Shown here: piece by piece, positions 58,364-64,000 of the stretch
Layout of the letters: each line of letters starts with the position of its first letter
Position numbering within the stretch: the first letter of the stretch is position 1
Assembly: GCA_015063845.1 (NCBI GenBank)
Contig: SVTJ01000009.1
Coordinates: forward strand, 1 to 64,000
Length of the DNA stretch: 64,000 nt
Direction: 5' to 3'
From: Oscillospiraceae bacterium
GTDB taxonomy: Bacteria; Bacillota; Clostridia; Oscillospirales; CAG-272
The notes under the pieces: generated by a model
Databases searched by the model: none
What the model was told of the DNA's origin: nothing
What the model saw: only the letters and a program-made list of their open reading frames with translations
Made by a program: the position numbers and the translations under genes

Positions 58364-59657
58364 TTACACGTCCGAACGCTTCGAAAGCGCGCTTCTCGGG
58401 GAGCATTATCAAAAGATAGACCACCCCTCGGGACTTTCGATATACGTATTTCCAAAGAAAATGTCAGCGACCTATGCCCTGTTCGGCACAAAATACGGCT
58501 CGATAAACAACGTTTTTCGCCCGTTCGACAAGGACTGCGACGTCACAGTTCCCGACGGAATAGCGCATTTTCTCGAGCATAAGCTGTTCTTCAACGAGGA
58601 CGGAAGCGACTCCTTCGAGCGCTTCACCGCACTCGGCGCTGACGCAAACGCATATACCACGTTTGATAAGACAGTGTATCTCTTCAGTTGCACGCACAAC
58701 CTTGATGCGTCTCTTGAAGAGCTGGTGACCTTTGTCACGCACCCCTATTTCACCGACGAATCGGTAAAAAAGGAGATCGGCATAATCGCTGAGGAGATAA
58801 AGATGTATGAGGACAATCCCTCTAACAGATGCTTTTACGGCATGCTTGAGGGAATGTATAAGAGCCACAGCGTAAAGCGGAATATTTGCGGAAGCGAAAA
58901 GTCTATAAAGCAGATAACGCCAGAGCTTCTTTACGGTTGCTACAATGCCTTCTATCGCCTTGACAATATGGCACTTGTCATATGCGGAGACGTGGACGCA
59001 AAGAGCGTGCTCCGTATCGTCGACCCATTGTTGCCCAAGTCTTCTACGGGCAGACCCACACTTTGCATAAACGAAAACGAAGCAGAGGAAAGAGAGGCGT
59101 ATATGCCGCTCGTTGAGCAGAAGATGCAGGTGGCAAAACCGCTTTTTGACATCGGATTCAAGGACGTTGATATCTCGTCCGATCCCCGTCAAAGGCTCAA
59201 AAAATGTATAACTATGGCGATAATCAACGACGTTCTGTTCGCAAAATCGGGAAGCTTATATTCCTCTTTGCTTGACCGTCGCTTGATATCCCCCAACATC
59301 TCTTGCGTTTACAACATCTGTCACAGCTTTGCCTTCAACAACGTCTCGGGCGAGGCTGACGACCCGAAGCTTGTATGCGAGGAGATACTCAAATATATCG
59401 ACAGCGTACGTGAGCGCGGCATCGAAATCGCGGATTTCGAGCGCACAAAAAAGGTCATGTACGCGGAATGGGTGATGTCCTTTGACTCCACCGAGGATAT
59501 CGCAAACGAGCTGTTCAACTCGATCTGCGAGGGCTCAGAATTTTTTGACTACGCCGACGTTCTCAATGAGATAACGCTCGAAGATGTCAACGAGCTGCTC
59601 CGTCACTCGTTTGACAAAACAACAATGACACTTTCAATCATCAATCCTTTAGAATAA
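58356..59657 (+). CDS. ymfH: M16 family metallopeptidase YmfH (catalytic half)
   Basis: 433 aa from ATG 58356; the track start is 31 codons too early and lies within ymfF. Zinc motif HFLEHKLF (HxxEH, ~residue 72) with the third ligand region EEIKMYEDNPS about 75 residues on (Glu). The C-terminal half carries DRRLISPNISCVYN. Functions with YmfF. RBS is inside ymfF (GTGAGGACGAAG). Confidence 0.92.
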   Translation: MNNYTSERFESALLGEHYQKIDHPSGLSIYVFPKKMSATYALFGTKYGSINNVFRPFDKDCDVTVPDGIAHFLEHKLFFNEDGSDSFERFTALGADANAYTTFDKTVYLFSCTHNLDASLEELVTFVTHPYFTDESVKKEIGIIAEEIKMYEDNPSNRCFYGMLEGMYKSHSVKRNICGSEKSIKQITPELLYGCYNAFYRLDNMALVICGDVDAKSVLRIVDPLLPKSSTGRPTLCINENEAEEREAYMPLVEQKMQVAKPLFDIGFKDVDISSDPRQRLKKCITMAIINDVLFAKSGSLYSSLLDRRLISPNISCVYNICHSFAFNNVSGEADDPKLVCEEILKYIDSVRERGIEIADFERTKKVMYAEWVMSFDSTEDIANELFNSICEGSEFFDYADVLNEITLEDVNELLRHSFDKTTMTLSIINPLE

Positions 59658-59669
59658 GAGAGGTATTTT

Positions 59670-60713
59670 ATGGTCAACTTATCCTTCCCGGGGCTTGGAA
59701 TAGAAAACTTCAAGCTTGACCCCGTCGCTTTTTCCCTTCCCATCTTCGGCGGTATCGAGATAAGATGGTACGGTCTCATAATCACATTCGGCATGGTGAT
59801 CGCGTTTGCATACGCGTCGTACAGAGCAAAGCAGGTGGGTATAAGCTTTGACGATATGCTCGATTTCGTGATATTCACTATTATATTCGGCGTTATCGGC
59901 GCAAGGCTTTATTACGTGCTTATGTCGCTTGATGAGCTAAAAAGCTTTTATGACGTTATCGCTATTTGGAATGGCGGTCTTGCCATTTACGGAGGCCTCA
60001 TTGCGGGAGCTGTAACTATTTTTGTCATTTGCAAGATAAAAAAGATAAGCTTTTTCAAGATCGCGGATGCCACCGCACCCGGTGTCATGATAGCTCAGGC
60101 TATGGGCAGATGGGGCAACTTCTTCAACGGAGAAGCATACGGCACGGTAGTCCCCGATGACAGCCCTCTTTACTTTATGCGTATGGGTATTTTCCCCCAC
60201 GATATAGACAACGTTTTCGGTATGGCTTACGTTCATCCCACGTTCCTTTACGAGTCGCTCTGGAATATCCTCGGCTTTGTTCTTATCAATATCTTCTATA
60301 AGAAAAAGAAGTTTGACGGTCAGATATTCTACACCTACATCGCGTGGTACGGCTTTGGAAGAATGTTTATAGAGGGGCTCAGAACGGACAGCCTTTACGT
60401 TGGAGTTTTCAGAATATCCCAGGTGGTCGGCTTCGTTTGCTTTGTTGTCGGCACACTTATGCTGGTGCTTGAGCTGCTCAAGGCACGCCGCGCCGCTCTT
60501 ACAGCGCGTGATTACGACCCCGCTTATCCGAAGTTCGCGACGACCGCTTCAATGAACGCTGAAGCTGCAAAAATTGACGGTGAGCCCGAGCAGAGTGCCG
60601 AGAGCGACGGCGAAGACGAGAACACCGAGCCGCCCGAATACGTAGACGTTTCAAACAAAATAGACAAGCTTTTTACAAAAGAGGGAGACAATAACGATGG
60701 CAAAGATAATTGA
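59670..60713 (+). CDS. lgt: Prolipoprotein diacylglyceryl transferase
   Basis: 347 aa, about 60-70 longer than usual. Seven-helix membrane enzyme transferring diacylglycerol to lipobox cysteines. Motifs IRWYGLIITFGMV (~31), IGARLYYVL (~75), AMGRWGNFFNGEAYG (Lgt signature, ~147) and YGFGRMFIEGLRTDSLYVG (~228). The C-terminal extension after ~280 is acidic and disordered (EQSAESDGEDENTEPPEYVDVS). It would process the lipoproteins at 8899 and 9675. Overlaps folD by 17 bp. Confidence 0.95.
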   Translation: MVNLSFPGLGIENFKLDPVAFSLPIFGGIEIRWYGLIITFGMVIAFAYASYRAKQVGISFDDMLDFVIFTIIFGVIGARLYYVLMSLDELKSFYDVIAIWNGGLAIYGGLIAGAVTIFVICKIKKISFFKIADATAPGVMIAQAMGRWGNFFNGEAYGTVVPDDSPLYFMRMGIFPHDIDNVFGMAYVHPTFLYESLWNILGFVLINIFYKKKKFDGQIFYTYIAWYGFGRMFIEGLRTDSLYVGVFRISQVVGFVCFVVGTLMLVLELLKARRAALTARDYDPAYPKFATTASMNAEAAKIDGEPEQSAESDGEDENTEPPEYVDVSNKIDKLFTKEGDNNDGKDN

Positions 60714-61548
60714 CGGAAAAGCAATATCCGCGCAGATACGCGAGGAGATAAAAAAAGAGACTGAACAGTTTGCGGCTGAACACGGCTTCAGACCCGGTCT
60801 TGCAGTAATAATCGTTGGCGAGGACCCCGCATCTCAGGTGTACGTACGCAACAAGCGCCGCGCTTGTGACGAGGTTGGATTTTATTCCGAGGCTTACGAG
60901 CTTCCCGCAAGCACAACGCAAGATGAGCTTAACTCTCTCGTTGACAAGCTAAATGCGGACAAGGCGATACACGGCATACTCTGCCAGCTTCCCCTGCCCC
61001 GTCACCTTGATGAAAATCAGGTGATACTTCGCATCGACCCCAAAAAGGACGTTGACGCGTTCCACCCTTATAACGTGGGCAAGATAATGATAGGTGACTA
61101 TTCATTCCTGCCCTGCACACCCGCGGGAGTTATGGCGCTTCTTGAGAGAAGTGGGATAGACGTTTGCGGTAAGGAGTGCGTGGTAGTAGGACGTTCCAAT
61201 ATAGTTGGAAAACCTCAGGCAATGCTTCTGCTTCACAAGAGCGGAACAGTAACCGTTTGCCACAGCAAGACACGCGACCTCGCAGAGGTCTGCCGCAGAG
61301 CGGATATTCTCGTTGCGGCTATCGGAAAGGCTGACTTCTTTACTGGAGATATGATAAAAGAGGGTGCTGTGGTCATAGACGTTGGTATGAACAGACGAGC
61401 TGACGGAAAGCTCACGGGCGACGTTGACTTCGCGACCGTCGAGCCGAAAGCATCTTATATCACCCCCGTCCCGGGCGGCGTTGGACCTATGACGATAACA
61501 ATGCTTATGCAGAACACACTCACAGCAGCAAAGGATTCGGTCAAATAA
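60697..61548 (+). CDS. folD: Bifunctional methylenetetrahydrofolate dehydrogenase/cyclohydrolase
   Basis: 283 aa. ASQVYVRNKRRACDEVGFYSE carries the catalytic Tyr and Lys (~50), KDVDAFHPYNVG (~120), Rossmann VVGRSNIVGKPQAMLL (~165) and YITPVPGGVGPMTITMLM (~255). Interconverts 5,10-methylene- and 10-formyl-THF. RBS GGGAGACAATAACG lies in the end of lgt. Last gene of the ymfF-ymfH-lgt-folD operon. Confidence 0.97.
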   Translation: MAKIIDGKAISAQIREEIKKETEQFAAEHGFRPGLAVIIVGEDPASQVYVRNKRRACDEVGFYSEAYELPASTTQDELNSLVDKLNADKAIHGILCQLPLPRHLDENQVILRIDPKKDVDAFHPYNVGKIMIGDYSFLPCTPAGVMALLERSGIDVCGKECVVVGRSNIVGKPQAMLLLHKSGTVTVCHSKTRDLAEVCRRADILVAAIGKADFFTGDMIKEGAVVIDVGMNRRADGKLTGDVDFATVEPKASYITPVPGGVGPMTITMLMQNTLTAAKDSVK

Positions 61549-61563
61549 CAGAGCAAATAAACT

Positions 61564-61600
61564 CATCGGGTGTTCCTTTTTAGGAACACCCGATTTTGTT
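61564..61600 (+). terminator. Terminator of folD
   Basis: ATCGGGTGTTCC / GGAACACCCGAT followed by TTTGTTT. Confidence 0.9.
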
Positions 61601-61626
61601 TAAGGGAGTAAAAATCTCGTTTAATT

Positions 61627-62072
61627 AAATTAGGATTTATCGGTGTGTTCGCACAGCACCCATTATTGAAAGTTTTGATAAAACTTTTTCAAAAGTTTTC
61701 GCGCTCAAGCCGCGTAGGCTTGTCGCTCGTCGCAACGAGCGAAACACCCTCACGGTCACGGTGGGTCTATGGTTGAGCAAGCTCAACCGTAAGGTTTCGC
61801 AAAGCGAAACGTTTAGGGACCTCCCAGCCGCTCTCCGCAGAGAGCGGAACACCCCTTATTAACACAAAGTTACTTTATGCTACAATAGGGGATTTCGCTG
61901 CCTGCGGGCAGCGCTCGGGGGTTCCCCCCGAACTCCCTTCTCAGCGTAAGGAGTTCCGCTCTCTGCGGAGAGCGGCAATGGGCGCCGCCCCTTGACCCCG
62001 CAAGTTTTTGAAAAAACTTGACTAAAACTTTTAAGAGGGGTGCTGTGCGAACACACCGATAAATCCTAATTT
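61627..62072 (+). repeat. 440-bp palindrome-rich element, copy B
   Basis: 446 bp between AAATTAGGATTTATCGG and CCGATAAATCCTAATTT. The terminal inverted repeats extend ~36 bp (…GTGTGTTCGCACAGCACCC / GGGGTGCTGTGCGAACACAC). Body homologous to copy A in reverse, with palindromes TCGCTCGTCGCAACGAGCGA (61722-61741), CCGCTCTCCGCAGAGAGCGG (61828-61847), CGCTGCCTGCGGGCAGCG (61896-61913) and CCGCTCTCTGCGGAGAGCGG (61956-61975). It fills nearly the whole 600-bp gap between folD and the surface-protein gene. No ORF in it is believable. Confidence 0.88.
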
Positions 62073-62097
62073 GACACACAAACACGTATTCAAAGAA

Positions 62098-62134
62098 AAG
62101 CCGCCCGTGGAAACCACGGGCGGCTTGTTTGTTT
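62098..62134. terminator. Bidirectional terminator beside the surface-protein gene
   Basis: AAGCCGCCCGTGG / CCACGGGCGGCTT stem, loop AAA, with TGTTTGTTT on plus and TTCTTTG on minus. Confidence 0.88.
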
Positions 62135-62159
62135 AAGTTTTAGTGTGACTGTTTTTTAA

Positions 62160-64000
62160 TCAGTCCTCGCGCTTCTTGGATACGATACCGCAAGCAAGTC
62201 CTGCAACTGCAAGAACTGCAACTGCGCCTACGCCGATAGAGTTCTTACAACCCTTTTCCTCAGCAGGAGCATCAGTAGCGGGTGCATCTGTTGCGGGAGC
62301 GTCAGCTGCGGGTGCGTCAAGCTTAGCTATAGCCTCGGTCTTTGTTGCGCCACAGTCTGCACATGTGTAAGTCTTAACGCCCTCTGCCTCAGTTGTAGCA
62401 GCTGTCGTTACCTCACCGTCATTCCATGCGTGATCTGCTGTAATGACGTCTCCGCAAGCACACGTCTTAGAGTGCTTAGCGTCATCTACCTTTGTCCAAT
62501 CGCCGTGAGCGTGCTCGGTCGTCTTTTCGATATCCTCTGTCTTTGTTGCACCACATCCGGTAGCTGTACATGTGTACGTCTTAACACCCTTTGTTGTGTG
62601 AGTTGCGGGAGTTGTTTCAACACCTGCATCCCATGTATGGTTCTCGAAAACATCTGCATCGGAAGAACAATCGCAAACCTTCTTGTGCTGGTTATCGTCA
62701 ACCTTTATCCAGTTGCCGTAGGAGTGTCCCTTTGCAGCTGAAGGCTCTGACTTTGTGCTGTTACATGCAGAACATGTGTATGTGAGAGTACCGGGTGCTG
62801 TATGAGTTGCGCTGTCAACGCCATCGCCCCATACATGAGCACAGTCGGGATCGATTATAGACATATTGATAACCTTTCCTGCAATGGTCGTATTAACTAC
62901 AGTCATAGAGCCCTTAAGGAAGGGGTTAACAGTAAGAGTTGTTGCCTCTGCACTGGAAGAAAGCGTACAGTTCTCTATTCTAAGCTTAAGGTCGATAGCA
63001 TCCAGAGGAGTGCTCTTCGATGTAGGACGGATAGCATATGCACCTGCGGAAACAATGGTAGCATTCTTTATTGTGATCTCACCTGACCAAACGGTCATTC
63101 CGCTTGTTGTACAGTTGATTGTCTTGTCGTTACCGTCAAGTGTCATCTTCTGATGTCTGTTGAGTATAACGATTGCCTTAATAGAAACGTCCTTAAGAAG
63201 CTTCACTGTGGAATCCTTATCAGCAACACCATTGAGTGCCAATGTGATAGCGGGCACCTCAATAGTTACTGTTTCCGCTTCATTTTTACGGATATAATCA
63301 GTAAGATAATATACTCTGCCGTCAGAGTTAGTTACCATAACGGAAGCATTCTCGGGAGCTGTTGTGGGCTGAACATAATTAATAGTATACTTTGTAACGC
63401 CTGTGAACTCCTTACCGTAAACGGTTACTGTCTGATTTTCTACGGTAGTTGCAGTATACTGATCAGCGGGAACGTGCTGGATTGTTGCCGCTGCCTTATT
63501 AACTACGGACATAAGGTTATCTTCACGGCTGGGCAGTGTAGTATAGAAGTTTCCGCCGTAAATGTTAGTGTTGATCTTTGTAAGCTCTGTATCATTCATA
63601 GCTGAAGAGCTACCGGAGAAGTTACCGATAAGCTGAGTAGAACCTGAAGTCATATCATCTGCCATAAAGGAGTAGAAGTTTCCACCGAAGATATTGAAGA
63701 AGCCTACGCAATTAGGTTTACTGCTGGAGATACCTGCCAAGAATACAAAGTCTCTGTGATTATTCGAACCGGTAGATCTGCCTGAGAACGATGCGAAATC
63801 ACCGCCGTGGATGTTAACTATACCGCCTTGATCAGCACGGATAACCGCTCCGTCTGTTGCTGCCTTTCTGTTGACCACAGGCTTTATAAACGTACCGCTG
63901 TATACGGTAAGAGAAGCAGTTGCATCAACAAGTTTGGTTTGAAGTGAGGAGTTAAGTACACGAGCAACGAACGTACAGTCCTCACCAACGAAGTTACCGC
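62160..64000 (-). CDS. Large secreted surface protein, C-terminal 612 residues (N terminus outside window)
   Basis: The frame is open through the right window edge; the GTG at 63878 used by the track is an internal Val. The visible part has a parallel beta-helix-like region (first ~300 residues, ladders such as INIHGGDFASFSG and FFNIFGGNFYSF), then three ~45-aa modules with paired cysteines and THT..G...YTC..C.ATKTE, and then an Ala/Pro/Asp linker (APAADAPATDAPATDAP). It ends with EEKGCKNSIG, a hydrophobic helix and SKKRED. That is a sorting-signal layout without LPXTG. Likely cell-envelope anchored; the ligand is unknown. Confidence 0.8.
   Translation of the reverse strand, partial: GNFVGEDCTFVARVLNSSLQTKLVDATASLTVYSGTFIKPVVNRKAATDGAVIRADQGGIVNIHGGDFASFSGRSTGSNNHRDFVFLAGISSSKPNCVGFFNIFGGNFYSFMADDMTSGSTQLIGNFSGSSSAMNDTELTKINTNIYGGNFYTTLPSREDNLMSVVNKAAATIQHVPADQYTATTVENQTVTVYGKEFTGVTKYTINYVQPTTAPENASVMVTNSDGRVYYLTDYIRKNEAETVTIEVPAITLALNGVADKDSTVKLLKDVSIKAIVILNRHQKMTLDGNDKTINCTTSGMTVWSGEITIKNATIVSAGAYAIRPTSKSTPLDAIDLKLRIENCTLSSSAEATTLTVNPFLKGSMTVVNTTIAGKVINMSIIDPDCAHVWGDGVDSATHTAPGTLTYTCSACNSTKSEPSAAKGHSYGNWIKVDDNQHKKVCDCSSDADVFENHTWDAGVETTPATHTTKGVKTYTCTATGCGATKTEDIEKTTEHAHGDWTKVDDAKHSKTCACGDVITADHAWNDGEVTTAATTEAEGVKTYTCADCGATKTEAIAKLDAPAADAPATDAPATDAPAEEKGCKNSIGVGAVAVLAVAGLACGIVSKKRED

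Noticed and set aside
1-64000. CRISPR array or tRNA genes
   Set aside because: No regularly spaced identical direct repeats and no tRNA-like cloverleaf or TTCGAATC-type arms were seen in the intergenic DNA.

Overview
The window comes from a Gram-positive, low-to-mid GC anaerobe of the class Clostridia (Bacillota), most likely a gut Oscillospirales or Christensenellales lineage. The reasons are a nusB-xseAB-ispA-tlyA-nadK-argR-recN operon, an alpha/beta-type small acid-soluble spore protein (so probably a spore former), the YmfF/YmfH pair, DUF4358 and SGNH lipoproteins, a BspA-type LRR protein, and very regular housekeeping promoters (TTGACA-like, usually 17 bp, TATAAT). Most of the window is ordinary, densely packed chromosome. 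I see no tRNA, rRNA or CRISPR array.

Layout. 1-4600 (minus): a truncated DUF559 gene, then an operon AI-2E permease > htpG > prephenate-dehydratase-like protein > TSCPD protein. 4.7-7.3 kb (plus): ispE and a CNNM/CorC transporter behind a switch-like leader. 7.4-8.25 kb (minus): a three-gene phage-like cassette (holin-like, membrane coiled-coil, putative baseplate-like). 8.4-12.2 kb (plus): a four-helix membrane protein, two lipoproteins, a repeat cluster and a BspA-like protein. 12.3-25.4 kb (minus): rplS; yebC-flippase; argS; and the 11-gene nusB-to-ybaK operon. 25.6-29.4 kb (minus): a CDP-deoxysugar cassette (rfbF, rfbG, an epimerase/reductase, a polyprenyl-type glycosyltransferase). 29.5-33.5 kb: accessory genes (XRE zinc-ribbon membrane protein, two hexapeptide acetyltransferases, a DUF1349 remnant, YbjQ) and integration scars. 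33.6-34.5 kb: rplM-rpsI. 34.7-42 kb: an S1-domain protein, then an operon HD hydrolase > deoD > deoB > cdd > membrane protein > pcrA. 42-52.4 kb: carbohydrate and other genes (unknown 577-aa family, SASP, tyrS, GH20, rhaA, rhaB, GH36). 52.6-56.9 kb: fumC > malic enzyme > two PHP proteins > small protein. 57-61.5 kb: ymfF > ymfH > lgt > folD. 61.6-62.1 kb: a second copy of the repeat. 62.2-64 kb (minus): the C-terminal part of a large surface protein.

How it fits together. rhaBA, GH20 and GH36 point to use of host or plant glycans (rhamnose, N-acetylhexosamine, alpha-galactosides). The deo/cdd/PNP/HD operon is nucleoside salvage. fumC plus malic enzyme link fumarate, malate and pyruvate.

The two most unusual signals are non-coding. 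(1) Two inverted copies of a ~440-bp terminal-inverted-repeat element (10404-10844, 61627-62072) share a common body, but perfect short palindromes sit at four homologous slots and differ between copies. Identical palindromes recur in different slots, as if drawn from a small repertoire. (2) A 40-bp duplication of the rpsI 3' end (32809-32848 and 33612-33651) flanks a ~0.76-kb islet with YbjQ genes, and next to it lie three GCACCAA-type iterons exactly 11 bp apart. This looks like the fossil of an element integrated into the 3' end of rpsI.
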